Source of the DNA: an uncultured Dongia sp. | Lineage (GTDB): Bacteria > Pseudomonadota > Alphaproteobacteria > Dongiales > Dongiaceae | DNA: 64,000 nt | Assembly (NCBI RefSeq): GCF_936916975.1 | Contig: NZ_CAKZGO010000003.1 | Location: forward strand, 124,001 to 188,000 | Direction: 5' to 3' | Shown: one piece after another, positions 39,097 to 49,049 of the stretch | Layout: each line of letters starts with the position of its first letter | Position numbering within the stretch: the stretch's first letter is position 1 | Notes under the pieces: generated by a model | Told to the model about the DNA's origin: nothing | Seen by the model: the letters and a program-made list of their open reading frames with translations, nothing else | Database searches by the model: none | Made by a program: the position numbers and the translations under genes

Positions 39097-39951
39097 ATGA
39101 CCTATTGTGTTGGACTGAAGCTGCGCGACGGGTTGGTGATGATTTCCGACACGCGCACCAATGCCGGCATCGACCACATCTCCTGCTTCCGCAAGCTGCA
39201 CATGTTCGGCGAGCCGGGGGAGCGGGCGATGGCCATCGCCAGTTCCGGCAACCTGTCCATCACCCAATCGGTCATCAGCATGGTGACCGAAGGCATGCCC
39301 GACCCGGAGAGCGGCCAGAAGCGCACGCTCAACAACGTGCCCAGCATGTTCAAGGCGGCACAGCTGATCGGCGAGGCCGTGCGCGAAGTCTATCGCACCG
39401 ACGGGCCCAGCCTGGAGATGCATCAATCCGCCTTCGATGTCGCTTTGCTGCTGGGCGGCCAGATCAAGGGCCGCCGCATGCGGCTCTTCATGATCTATTC
39501 CGCCGGCAATTTCATCGAGGCCACCGGCGACACGCCCTATCTGCAGATCGGTGAGACGAAATACGGCAAGCCGATCCTCGACCGCGCCATCACCTATGAC
39601 ACCGATCTTTATGAGGGGTTGAAGCTCGGCCTGCTGTCGATGGATTCGACCATGCGCTCGAACCTCGCCGTTGGCCTGCCGCTCGACATCATGGTGCAGC
39701 GGATGGATGCCTATGCACCGGAACTGGTGCACCGCATCCATGCCGGCGATTCCTATTTCGAGGAGTTGAGCAAGCGCTGGTCAGAGGCGCTCCGCGCCAG
39801 CCATCAGGCGATCGCCCAGCCGCCCTATAAGGGTATCGCGGGCGCTGCCTATACCAGCCCCGATGCCCGCCTGAAGCCCGCCAAGAAGCGCGATGACGAT
39901 GTGGTGAAGACCGCCGCCAAACGTGTCGGCCCGAAGCCGCGGCGGAAATAG
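39097..39951 (+). CDS. Anbu (ancestral beta subunit) proteasome-type protease
   Basis: MTYCVGLKLRDGLVMISDTRTNAGIDHISCFRKLHMF; HslV-like fold; adjacent ATP-grasp/alpha-E/transglutaminase genes. Confidence 0.92.
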   Translation: MTYCVGLKLRDGLVMISDTRTNAGIDHISCFRKLHMFGEPGERAMAIASSGNLSITQSVISMVTEGMPDPESGQKRTLNNVPSMFKAAQLIGEAVREVYRTDGPSLEMHQSAFDVALLLGGQIKGRRMRLFMIYSAGNFIEATGDTPYLQIGETKYGKPILDRAITYDTDLYEGLKLGLLSMDSTMRSNLAVGLPLDIMVQRMDAYAPELVHRIHAGDSYFEELSKRWSEALRASHQAIAQPPYKGIAGAAYTSPDARLKPAKKRDDDVVKTAAKRVGPKPRRK

Positions 39952-41386
39952 CGGGCCCGTGTCCCGACCCAGCGCAGATGCCATCGCGGCCTTCCAACAG
40001 GCAGCCTCGGCCTTGCTGGGGTCCAAGGGCTTTCTCACCGATCCAGCGGATCTTGCAGCGGCGCTCACAGACTGGCGCGGGCTCTATCACGGCCGAGCCT
40101 GTGGCCTTGCTTTGCCGGACAGCACCGATGCCTGCGCGGCGCTGATCAAGCTCACTGCGCAACACGGTATCAATGTGGTGCCGCAGGGCGGCAATACCGG
40201 CCTTTCCGGTGCGGCGACACCAGATGCCAGCGGCGATGCGGTGGTGGTCAATCTGCGGCGCATGAACCGCATCCGTACGCTGGATACCGCCAACGACACG
40301 ATCATCGTCGAGGCCGGCTGCATCCTCGCCAACATCCAGGACGCCGCTGCCGAAGCCGGCCGCCTGTTTCCCCTGAGCCTCACCGCCGAAGGGTCGTGCC
40401 AGATCGGCGGCAACCTCTCGACCAATGCCGGTGGTTTGAATGTGTTGAAATTCGGCAATGCCCGCGCCCTCACCCTGGGGCTGGAGGTGGTCTTGGCCGA
40501 TGGCTCGGTGCTGGACGGCCTCACCACGCTTCACAAGGACAATACCGGCTATGATTTGAAGCAGCTGTTCATCGGTGCCGAAGGTACGCTGGGCCTGATC
40601 ACCGCGGCATCGATGAAACTGTTTCCAGCGTTCAAGAGTCGCGCGACAGCCTTGGTGGCGTTACCCGGGCTCGACGTTGCGCCCGCCCTCCTCGCACGAT
40701 GCCGGGCGGCGACGGCGGATCAGCTGATCAGTTTTGAATTGCTGCCGCGTTTCGGCCTCGACCTCGCAAGGCAGCATTTTCAGGCGCGCAATCCGTTGGA
40801 GCACACGGCCGACTGGTCGCTGCTGATCGAAGCGGCGACACCCGCCACCGATTTTGACGTGGCGCTCACTCTCGAACGCGCCTTGGGCGAAGCGCTGGAC
40901 GACGGCGAGATCAGCGATGGCCTGCTGGCGGAAAGCGAGGCGCAGCGGACTAATCTTTGGCGCCTACGCGAAGGCATCGTCAACGCACAGCCGCGCGAAG
41001 GCGCCAGCATCAAGCACGACATCGCCGTCCCCGTTGCCAGCGTGCCGGCCTTTGTCGCCGAAGCAACGAGGGCCCTTGCTGCAACGCATCCAGATGCCCG
41101 CCTGCTCTGCTTCGGCCATCTCGGCGACGGCAATCTGCATTTCAACCTGCTGCAGCCGGCAGGCGGCGATCCGGCCGAATTCCTTGGCCAGACCGCCGCG
41201 ATCAACCGACTGATCCATGATCTGGTTACCGCCTATCGCGGCTCGATCAGTGCCGAGCACGGCATTGGCCAACTGCGCCGCGATGAACTGCATCGGCTGA
41301 AATCGCCAATAGCACTGGGCCTCATGCGCCGGATGAAGGCGGCGATAGACCCCGACGGCAGGTTCAATCCTGGCAAGGTTCTTTAA
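39923..41386 (+). CDS. FAD-binding oxidoreductase (GlcD/LDH-like FAD-linked oxidase); start may be further downstream
   Basis: VVPQGGNTGLSGAATPDASGDAVVVNLRRMNRI...GSCQIGGNLSTNAGG...SAEHGIGQLRRDEL. Confidence 0.93.
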   Translation: MSARSRGGNSGPVSRPSADAIAAFQQAASALLGSKGFLTDPADLAAALTDWRGLYHGRACGLALPDSTDACAALIKLTAQHGINVVPQGGNTGLSGAATPDASGDAVVVNLRRMNRIRTLDTANDTIIVEAGCILANIQDAAAEAGRLFPLSLTAEGSCQIGGNLSTNAGGLNVLKFGNARALTLGLEVVLADGSVLDGLTTLHKDNTGYDLKQLFIGAEGTLGLITAASMKLFPAFKSRATALVALPGLDVAPALLARCRAATADQLISFELLPRFGLDLARQHFQARNPLEHTADWSLLIEAATPATDFDVALTLERALGEALDDGEISDGLLAESEAQRTNLWRLREGIVNAQPREGASIKHDIAVPVASVPAFVAEATRALAATHPDARLLCFGHLGDGNLHFNLLQPAGGDPAEFLGQTAAINRLIHDLVTAYRGSISAEHGIGQLRRDELHRLKSPIALGLMRRMKAAIDPDGRFNPGKVL

Positions 41387-41433
41387 CCAATTTTCCACTA
41401 TACTTGCGTCACCAAAGCCAGTCGGGGGACGTC

Positions 41434-43224
41434 ATGAGTGCCTATGAAGCACCGTTGAAAGATATCCTGTTTGCCTTGAACGAGGTCGCGGGGCTGCCCG
41501 AGATTGCGGCGCTGCCGGGCTATGAAGAGGCCGGGGCGGATACCATTGCCGCGATTTTCGAGGCAGCCGGTACATTTTCCGGCGAGGTGCTGGCACCCAT
41601 CAACAAAAATGGTGACAAGGGCTGCTCGCTCAAGGACGGCAAGGTCACGACGGCTGAAGGGTATCGCGACGCCTATCAGCGCTTCGTCGCCGATGGCTGG
41701 AACGCGGTCGCCTTCGATCCCGCATTCGGCGGCCAGGGCATGCCATGGGTCGTCACCACGGCGCTGCAGGAAATCTGGAACAGCGGCAGCGTCGCCTTTG
41801 CCGCTTGCCCCATGCTGACACAGGCTGCGGTCGAGGCGATCTATCACCATGGCACCGATGCGCAGAAGGCGAAGTACCTGCCCAAGCTGATCAGCGGCGA
41901 ATGGACCGGCACCATGAACCTCACCGAGGCGCAGGCCGGCACCGATCTCGGCGCCATCCGCACACGCGCGGAAGAGGACGGGAAAGGTGGCTATCTGCTG
42001 AAGGGCCAGAAGATCTTCATCACCCATGGCGAACATGATTTCGTCGACAACATCATCCATCTGGTACTGGCGCGCCATCCCGGCGGGCCGGCGGGCCATA
42101 AGGGCCTGTCGCTGTTCATCTGTCCGAAATTCCTGGTCAATGACGATGGCAGCCTGGGTGCACGCAACGATGTCACCTGCGTCTCGATCGAGCATAAACT
42201 GGGCCTGCATGGCTCACCCACCTGCGTCATGGCCTATGGTGACAAGGGCGGCGCCCAGGCCGAGCTGATCGGTGAGCCGCTGCAGGGCCTGCCGCACATG
42301 TTCACCATGATGAACAATGCACGCCTCACCGTCGGCGTGCAGGGTTTGGGCATCGCCGAGCGCGCGACGCAGCATGCCGCCCATTATGCGCGCATCCGCG
42401 TGCAATCGGCTGTAGTGGGGGCACCTCCCGGCGCTAATCTCCCGATCCTTCACCATGCCGACGTGCGCCGCAATCTTGCCACCATGCGCGGGCTTACCCA
42501 AGGATCGCGGGCGCTGGCTTACTTCACTGCCGGCGCGCTCGACCGCGCCACGCATCATCCGGACGCTGCGGAGCGGAAACGCCAGCAGGCGCTGCTCGAT
42601 TTGATGATTCCGATCGTGAAGGCCTGGAGCACCGATAACGGCGTGCGCACGAGCTCGCTTGGCCTCCAGATTCATGGCGGTGCCGGTTATATCGAGGAGA
42701 CGGGGGCGGCACAATTCTATCGCGATGCCCGCATCTTCCCGATCTATGAAGGCACCAACGGCATCCAGGCTATCGACCTGGTCGGGCGCAAGGTCCAGCG
42801 CGATGACGGCCGCGCGATGCATGATCTCATCGCCATCATGACCGCCAGCCTCCAGAGCTTCGGCACCGAGGGCGAGGATTTGCCGGCGCTGCATGAACGC
42901 CTGATGCCGGCCCTGCAGCGGCTGGGATCGGGTACCGATTACATCCTGATGGCCGGCAAGACCGATCCCAACCTGTCGCTTGCGGTGGCGCAGCCTTATC
43001 TCAATCTCTGCGGCACGGTGATCGCCGGATGGCTGCTGGCAAAATCAGCGCAGGCAGCCGTCCGGCGCCTGGCGGCCGGCGATACTGATGTTGATTTCCT
43101 GAAAGCCAAGATCGCCCTCGCACGCTTCTATGCCGACAACGTCCTCGCCGAAAGTGCCGGGCATTTGTCGCAGATCAATAACGGTGCGAAGAGCTTGCTG
43201 GCGATCGATCCGGAGAGTTTGTAG
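41434..43224 (+). CDS. Acyl-CoA dehydrogenase family protein (DmdC-like, C-terminal extension)
   Basis: MSAYEAPLKDILFAL...MNLTEAQAGTDLGAIRTRA...IHGGAGYIEETGAAQFYRDARIFPIYEGTNGIQAIDLVGRK. Confidence 0.92.
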   Translation: MSAYEAPLKDILFALNEVAGLPEIAALPGYEEAGADTIAAIFEAAGTFSGEVLAPINKNGDKGCSLKDGKVTTAEGYRDAYQRFVADGWNAVAFDPAFGGQGMPWVVTTALQEIWNSGSVAFAACPMLTQAAVEAIYHHGTDAQKAKYLPKLISGEWTGTMNLTEAQAGTDLGAIRTRAEEDGKGGYLLKGQKIFITHGEHDFVDNIIHLVLARHPGGPAGHKGLSLFICPKFLVNDDGSLGARNDVTCVSIEHKLGLHGSPTCVMAYGDKGGAQAELIGEPLQGLPHMFTMMNNARLTVGVQGLGIAERATQHAAHYARIRVQSAVVGAPPGANLPILHHADVRRNLATMRGLTQGSRALAYFTAGALDRATHHPDAAERKRQQALLDLMIPIVKAWSTDNGVRTSSLGLQIHGGAGYIEETGAAQFYRDARIFPIYEGTNGIQAIDLVGRKVQRDDGRAMHDLIAIMTASLQSFGTEGEDLPALHERLMPALQRLGSGTDYILMAGKTDPNLSLAVAQPYLNLCGTVIAGWLLAKSAQAAVRRLAAGDTDVDFLKAKIALARFYADNVLAESAGHLSQINNGAKSLLAIDPESL

Positions 43225-43258
43225 GTCTCAAAGACCATTCCTCTCCCTGAAGGGGGGG

Positions 43259-44356
43259 TTACACCCCTTCCAGCACCAGGAGATCCGCCGGTGAGAACGT
43301 GACGGTCGCTTGCGCGCCGCGTTCGGGCGGGGTGACGCCGGGATTGTTGAAGGTGTCGAGCGACAGCAGATTGTCGCCGAGCCGCACCTTGATACGCACG
43401 ACGGAGCCGAGGAAAGCCACTTCTTCGATGGTGCCCTGCAGGCTGTTGCGTTCCGCACGGTCGGCCATGTTGGTGGTGGCACCCTGGCCGCCGAAGCCTT
43501 CCAGGCGCGCTGCTTCCGGTCGCAAGGAGACGGCGCAGACATCGCCGGCCTTGGCATGGGGGAAACCGCGGCCGGCCACGATCTTCTGGCCGCCGACTTC
43601 GAGCACACCGCTCGCAGCATCGACCACCTTGCCGCTCAGCACACTCAACGTGCCGACGAAGGACGCCACGAAGCGCGTCTTCGGCTGGTTATAGATCTCG
43701 AACGGTGCGCCGACCTGGTCGACGCGGCCTTCATTCATGACCACGATGCGGTCCGACATGGAGAGCGCTTCTTCCTGGTCATGCGTCACATAGATCGTGG
43801 TGATGCCGAGCTTCCGTTGCAGGCTCCTGATCTCTTCGCGCAGCGACACGCGAATCTTGGCATCCAGTGCCGAGAGCGGTTCATCGAGCAGCAGCACTTG
43901 CGGCTTTACGGCAAGCGCACGTGCGAGCGCCACGCGCTGCTGCTGGCCGCCGGAGAGCTGGAAGGGATAGCGGGTGGCGAGATGCGGCAGCTTGATGATG
44001 TTGAGCATTTCCTCGACCCGCGGGCCGATCTCGGCAGCCGGTCGCTTGGCGACCTTGAGGCCGAAAGCGACATTTTCCGCCACCGTCATATTGGGAAACA
44101 GCGCATAGGATTGGAACACCATGCCGACATTGCGCTGGTTGGGCCGCAGATGCGTGATGTCCTTGCCGTCGATGCGGATCGTGCCCGATGTCGGCAGTTC
44201 AAAGCCCGCCACCATGCGCAGGGTCGTGGTCTTGCCGCAGCCCGATGGCCCGAGGAACGACACGAACTCGCCGCGCTCGATGCCGAGGTCGACATTCTGC
44301 ACCACGACATTCTGCGCGAAGGCCTTGCGGACCTGGCTGATTTCGAGAAACGCCAT
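43259..44356 (-). CDS. Polyamine-type ABC transporter ATP-binding protein (PotA family)
   Basis: FLGPSGCGKTTTLRMVAGFE, LSGGQQQRVALARALAVKPQVLLLDEPLSALD, TOBE domain. Confidence 0.93.
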   Translation of the reverse strand: MAFLEISQVRKAFAQNVVVQNVDLGIERGEFVSFLGPSGCGKTTTLRMVAGFELPTSGTIRIDGKDITHLRPNQRNVGMVFQSYALFPNMTVAENVAFGLKVAKRPAAEIGPRVEEMLNIIKLPHLATRYPFQLSGGQQQRVALARALAVKPQVLLLDEPLSALDAKIRVSLREEIRSLQRKLGITTIYVTHDQEEALSMSDRIVVMNEGRVDQVGAPFEIYNQPKTRFVASFVGTLSVLSGKVVDAASGVLEVGGQKIVAGRGFPHAKAGDVCAVSLRPEAARLEGFGGQGATTNMADRAERNSLQGTIEEVAFLGSVVRIKVRLGDNLLSLDTFNNPGVTPPERGAQATVTFSPADLLVLEGV

Positions 44357-44384
44357 ACTCACTACCTCTTGATACAGGCGCCGA

Positions 44385-45212
44385 TCACGGCGCGTGCTTG
44401 ATCTGTTTTGCGCGGCCGAAGACGTTGATCAGCCCCATGCATGCCCAAGTGAGCACGAAGGCCATCACCGCCAAGGCCGAGGGTTCATAGGCGCGGTTGG
44501 CGCCCACCAGCTGCAGATAGGGGCCGAAGGCCGGCCGGTTAAGCAGGCTGGCCATGGTGAATTCACCGATCACGATGGCAAAGGTGAGGAAGGCACCCGA
44601 AAGGATCGCAGTGCGCACATTGGGCAGGATCACCTTGAACAGGATAGTGGTCCAGCCGGCACCAAGATTCTCCGCAGCCTCGGTCAACGTCCGTACATCG
44701 ATCGACCGCAGGCCGGTATCGACCGCGCGGTACATATAGGGCAGCGCCAACGTGACATAGGAGAAGGCCAGCAAAAGATTGGTCGACCAGATCTCGGCCG
44801 TCATCGGTAGGAAGGACGAACTGTTGTAGAGGCGCAGATAGCCGAACACGATGACGATCGCTGGAATGACCAGCGGCAGCAGGGTGATGAATTCAATGAG
44901 CGGCCGCAGCTTGCGCAGGCGCAGCTGCACCCAATAGGCCGTCGGCACCACGATGAGAACACCGATCACGATCGTCGCCAGCGCCATCAGGCACGAGAAC
45001 AGGAAAGATTCCTGGAACGCCGAATCCGCAAAGACCGAGCGATAGGCATCGAAGCTGTATTCGCCGCGTCGCATGCGCAGGCTGAACTCGAACGTGCCTG
45101 CCAGCGGCACCACGAAATAGAGCGTGCCGATGAAGAGCGCAATCCAGGAACCGAGACGGGATTGCTTCATCGCAGCCACCTTTCCCGCTGCGTCATCGCA
45201 GCCACCTTTCAC
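44385..45212 (-). CDS. ABC transporter permease (PotC-like); start may be internal
   Basis: BPD_transp_1-type segment EAAENLGAGWTTILFKVILPNVRTAILSGAFLTFAIVIGEF. Confidence 0.9.
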   Translation of the reverse strand: MKGGCDDAAGKVAAMKQSRLGSWIALFIGTLYFVVPLAGTFEFSLRMRRGEYSFDAYRSVFADSAFQESFLFSCLMALATIVIGVLIVVPTAYWVQLRLRKLRPLIEFITLLPLVIPAIVIVFGYLRLYNSSSFLPMTAEIWSTNLLLAFSYVTLALPYMYRAVDTGLRSIDVRTLTEAAENLGAGWTTILFKVILPNVRTAILSGAFLTFAIVIGEFTMASLLNRPAFGPYLQLVGANRAYEPSALAVMAFVLTWACMGLINVFGRAKQIKHAP

Positions 45213-46170
45213 TGCGACCGCGCAGCCAGATATAGGCCCCGTTGGTGAGCCCGGTAATGAAGATCATACCGAGTGCCAGGGCATAGCCGAGATTGGGGTT
45301 GTGCAGCACGTCGCCGCGGATCTGCGCATAGAGCAGAATGGTAATGATGTTGAGCGAGCTACCGGTGAGCGCATAGGCCGTGGCAATGGCGCCGAAGGCA
45401 TTGGCGAACAGCAGCAAGGTGCAACCCAGCACGCTCGGCCACAGGATCGGGAAGGCGACATGCACCCAGTATTGCAGCGCGCTGGCGCCCAGGATCTCCG
45501 ACGCCTCGCGCCATTCGCGCTTGAGGCCATCAAGCGCCGGGGTAAGGATCAGCACCATCAGCGGAATCTGGAAATAGAGATAGGTCAGCGTCAGGCCCCA
45601 GAAGCTCAGCAGGTTGAAGCCGGTCGCGTAGATATTGACGTCGAAGAATTTGACCAGCAGCACGGTGACCAGGCCGGTGCGCCCGAGCGTCGCCAGGAAG
45701 GCGAAGGCCAAAGGCAGGCCGGCGAAATTCGAGGCAACGCCCGAAAACGTCATGAGCGTCGGCCTGATCCAGGCGGGCAAGCCACCCATGACCACGGCAT
45801 AAGCGAGGCCAAAGCCGATGACGGCGCCGACGATGGCCGAAGCGCCGCTCACCTTGATGCTGATCCAATAGGCGCTCATGATCGAGGGCGTGAACAGATC
45901 GAAGATGTTCTGCAGCGTGAAATTGCCTTGCGGGTCCTGGAAACCGCCGACGATCAGATAGAGCGTCGGCAGAATGAGGAACATCAGGGCAAAGATCAGG
46001 AATGGCGCCACGCCGACCCAGGCCCAGGCCGACTGCACCAGTTGCAGACGCGACGCCGCCGAGGGCGGCGCCATGGTTTCTTGAGACTGTGTCATCTTCC
46101 CCGATACGACCGATGGATATGCCGCCAATGGATAAGCCTGGGGGCGCCAGCAGCACCCCAGTCGGTCCAT
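45193..46170 (-). CDS. ABC transporter permease (PotB-like); start may be internal
   Basis: EASEILGASALQYWVHVAFPILWPSVLGCTLLLFANAFGAIATAYAL EAA loop. Confidence 0.9.
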   Translation of the reverse strand: MDRLGCCWRPQAYPLAAYPSVVSGKMTQSQETMAPPSAASRLQLVQSAWAWVGVAPFLIFALMFLILPTLYLIVGGFQDPQGNFTLQNIFDLFTPSIMSAYWISIKVSGASAIVGAVIGFGLAYAVVMGGLPAWIRPTLMTFSGVASNFAGLPLAFAFLATLGRTGLVTVLLVKFFDVNIYATGFNLLSFWGLTLTYLYFQIPLMVLILTPALDGLKREWREASEILGASALQYWVHVAFPILWPSVLGCTLLLFANAFGAIATAYALTGSSLNIITILLYAQIRGDVLHNPNLGYALALGMIFITGLTNGAYIWLRGRSERWLR

Positions 46171-46285
46171 TTACTGGTGATCCACCCCTGGCTGTTCACT
46201 TCTCGCCTATACGCTCAAACGAGAGGCCGCGCCAGCGCCGGGAAAAGCGACCCGAAGCGCCGACGCGGCCCGATCGTTCAAACGT

Positions 46286-47398
46286 TTACTGCACGTTGGC
46301 GCCGACCACCGAATCCCACTGCTTGGTGATCGTTTCCTTGGCCGCACCCTGCTCGTCGAGCGTCGGGAAATAGGCCTTTTCATAGGCAGCCGCCGGCGGC
46401 AGCTTGTCGAGCATGTCCTGCGGTACCTTGCCGTTCTTCACGAGGTCGTTGAAACGGATCGGGTGGCAATAGCCCTTCAGCCAGCCAAGCTGACCTTCGT
46501 CCGAATAGAGATATTCCATCCAGAGCTTGGCAGCGTTCGGATGCGGCGCATAAGCGCTGATCGCCTGGACATAAACACCGGCAATCACCGCGCCAGTCGG
46601 CACGACGACTTCGACCGGCGGATTGCCCTTCAAGGTGTCGCGATCAGCCAATGCCAGGTAATCCCAGCGGATGATGATCGGGGTCGACCCTTGCGCCAGG
46701 CTGGCGGCCTTGCCGATGACCGGCACGAAGTTGCCCGCCTTGTTGAGATCAGCAAAGAACTTCAGGCCGGCTTCGCCGGCTTCGGCACCCGGCTTGGCGC
46801 CAGTCGAAATGCCGGCACCGTGGACGCCGATGATGGCGGCGTTCGAGGCGCGCGGATCGCCCGCGAGCGCCACGGAGTTGGCGTATTCCGGCTTCTGCAG
46901 ATCGGCCCAATCCTTGGGCACGTTCTTCACGATGTCGGTGTTCACTTCGAAGGACAGCACGCCGTAATAGTCACCATACCAATAGCCTTCGGCATCCTTG
47001 GCGCTGTCGGGGATCGAATCCCAGGTCGCGACCTTGTAGGGTTGGACGAGGCCTTCGGCCTTCGACGAGGGACCAAAGGCGAGGCCGACGTCGATCACGT
47101 CCGGTGCCTGCGGGCCCTTGTTGTCCTTGTTCGCCTTGATGGCTTCAATTTCGTCGCCGGAACCGGCGTCCGGGTTGAGCTCGTTGACCTTCAGGCCGTA
47201 TTTCGCCTTGAAGCCCTCGATGAGACCGCCATAGCCGCACCAGTCATGGGGCAGCGCGATCGTGGTGAGCTCACCTTCAGCTTTCGCGGCAGCGATCAGA
47301 TCGTCCATCGAATCCGCGGCGGCAAAGCTGGTCATGAGCGCGGTCGTCGACATCAATGTCGCCAACGACAATGCGACGGAACGCGTAACGAATTTCAT
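46286..47398 (-). CDS. ABC transporter extracellular solute-binding protein (copy 1)
   Basis: Signal peptide MKFVTRSVALSLATLMSTTALMTSFAAA; 370 aa; same length and near-identical to the 47694..48806 protein. Confidence 0.92.
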   Translation of the reverse strand: MKFVTRSVALSLATLMSTTALMTSFAAADSMDDLIAAAKAEGELTTIALPHDWCGYGGLIEGFKAKYGLKVNELNPDAGSGDEIEAIKANKDNKGPQAPDVIDVGLAFGPSSKAEGLVQPYKVATWDSIPDSAKDAEGYWYGDYYGVLSFEVNTDIVKNVPKDWADLQKPEYANSVALAGDPRASNAAIIGVHGAGISTGAKPGAEAGEAGLKFFADLNKAGNFVPVIGKAASLAQGSTPIIIRWDYLALADRDTLKGNPPVEVVVPTGAVIAGVYVQAISAYAPHPNAAKLWMEYLYSDEGQLGWLKGYCHPIRFNDLVKNGKVPQDMLDKLPPAAAYEKAYFPTLDEQGAAKETITKQWDSVVGANVQ

Positions 47399-47693
47399 AG
47401 GTACCTCCCAAGGTCCATAAGAGTGATCTGCCAGCAGGTTTATTATTGCGATGTCATACAAACTTCACTTGACAGACTTTCACTTTGATAAGGCCGCCCG
47501 TCTTTGTCAAGGCAACCGAAAGTGAAACGAAAGTCTAAACCCAAGGCACGCGCTTAAAGCACGCCAACGATGACAGTTTTGTGAAGTGCCGCGGCGTTAT
47601 TGCGACGCAACAGTTTCGGTGATTTCAGATGGGATTCGATGCCAGCCCGGACCGGAAGTCATCCGAGCCGGCATCAAAAGCGAGATCTGGCGC

Positions 47694-48806
47694 TTATTTC
47701 ACGTTGGCGCCGACCACCTTATCCCACTGCGTGGTGATCAATTCCTTGGCGCCATGCTGTTGATCGAGTGTCGGGAAGATCGCCTTTTCATAGGCAGCCG
47801 CCGGCGGCAGCTTGTCGAGCATGTCCTGCGGTACCTTGCCGTTCTTCACGAGGTCGTTGAAACGGATCGGGTGGCAATAGCCCTTCAGCCAGCCAAGCTG
47901 ACCTTCGTCCGAATAGAGATATTCCATCCACAGCTTGGCAGCGTTCGGATGCGGCGCATAAGCGCTGATCGCCTGGACATAAACACCCGCGAGCACGGTG
48001 CTTTCCGGCACCACAACCTCGACCGGCGGGTTGCCCTTCAAGGTGTCGCGATCGGCGAGTGCCAGGTAATCCCAGCGCATGATGATCGGCGTCGACCCTT
48101 GCGCGAGACTGTTGGCCTTGCCACCGACCGGCACGAAGTTGCCGGACTTGTTGAGCTCCGCGAAGAACTTCAGGCCGGCTTCACCGGCCGCCTTGCCGGG
48201 TGCCGCACCGGTCGACAGGCCGGCTGCATAGATCGCCATGATGCCTTCATTGCCCGTGCGCGGGTCGCCGGACAGCGCAACGAGATTGGCATATTCCGGC
48301 TTCAGCAGATCGGCCCAATCCTTGGGCACGTTCTTCACGATGTCGGTGTTCACTTCGAAGGACATGACACCGTAATAGTCGCCATACCAATAGCCTTCGG
48401 CATCCTTGGCACTGTCGGGGATCGTTGCCCAGGTCGCGACCTTGTAGGGCTGGATCAGGCCTTCGGCCTTGGAGGACGGGCCAAATCCCAGGCCGACATC
48501 GATGACATCCGGCGCCTGGGGACCCTTGTTGTCCTTGTTCGACTTGATCGCCTCGATCTCGTCGCCCGAACCGCCATCAGGGTTGAGTTCGTTGATCTTG
48601 AGACCGTACTTCGCCTTGAAATTCTCAATGAGCTCGCCATAGCCGCACCAGTCATGAGGCAGCGCGATCGTGGTGAGCTCGCCTTCGGCCTTGGCAGCGG
48701 CGACCAGATCGTCCATCGACCCGGCCGAAGCGAAGCTGGTCATCAGTGCAGTCGTCGACATCAGCGTCGCCAACGACACGGCAACCGAACGCGTCACAAA
48801 TTTCAT
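47694..48806 (-). CDS. ABC transporter extracellular solute-binding protein (copy 2)
   Basis: 370 aa paralog of copy 1. Confidence 0.92.
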   Translation of the reverse strand: MKFVTRSVAVSLATLMSTTALMTSFASAGSMDDLVAAAKAEGELTTIALPHDWCGYGELIENFKAKYGLKINELNPDGGSGDEIEAIKSNKDNKGPQAPDVIDVGLGFGPSSKAEGLIQPYKVATWATIPDSAKDAEGYWYGDYYGVMSFEVNTDIVKNVPKDWADLLKPEYANLVALSGDPRTGNEGIMAIYAAGLSTGAAPGKAAGEAGLKFFAELNKSGNFVPVGGKANSLAQGSTPIIMRWDYLALADRDTLKGNPPVEVVVPESTVLAGVYVQAISAYAPHPNAAKLWMEYLYSDEGQLGWLKGYCHPIRFNDLVKNGKVPQDMLDKLPPAAAYEKAIFPTLDQQHGAKELITTQWDKVVGANVK

Positions 48807-49049
48807 CGTCCATCTCCCGCAAACAATTTGGGCCCGGCGTGTCCTGACGCCTGGGCAGGGGTGCAGTCGTCTCGCTGCGGGGTGGCTTAGACCATGCCGG
48901 CGGTGACGCTTTCATGAAGCAGCCATGTCAGTCTCGCGATCCAGCCTTGCCGGCTGGTCGGCGCGCGGCGCTTGGCGGAACCACGCGCCAGCGGCTAGGA
49001 TGCCGGCCGATTCAGCCCTTTTTTCACGGCAGCCCACAGGAAGTCACCC

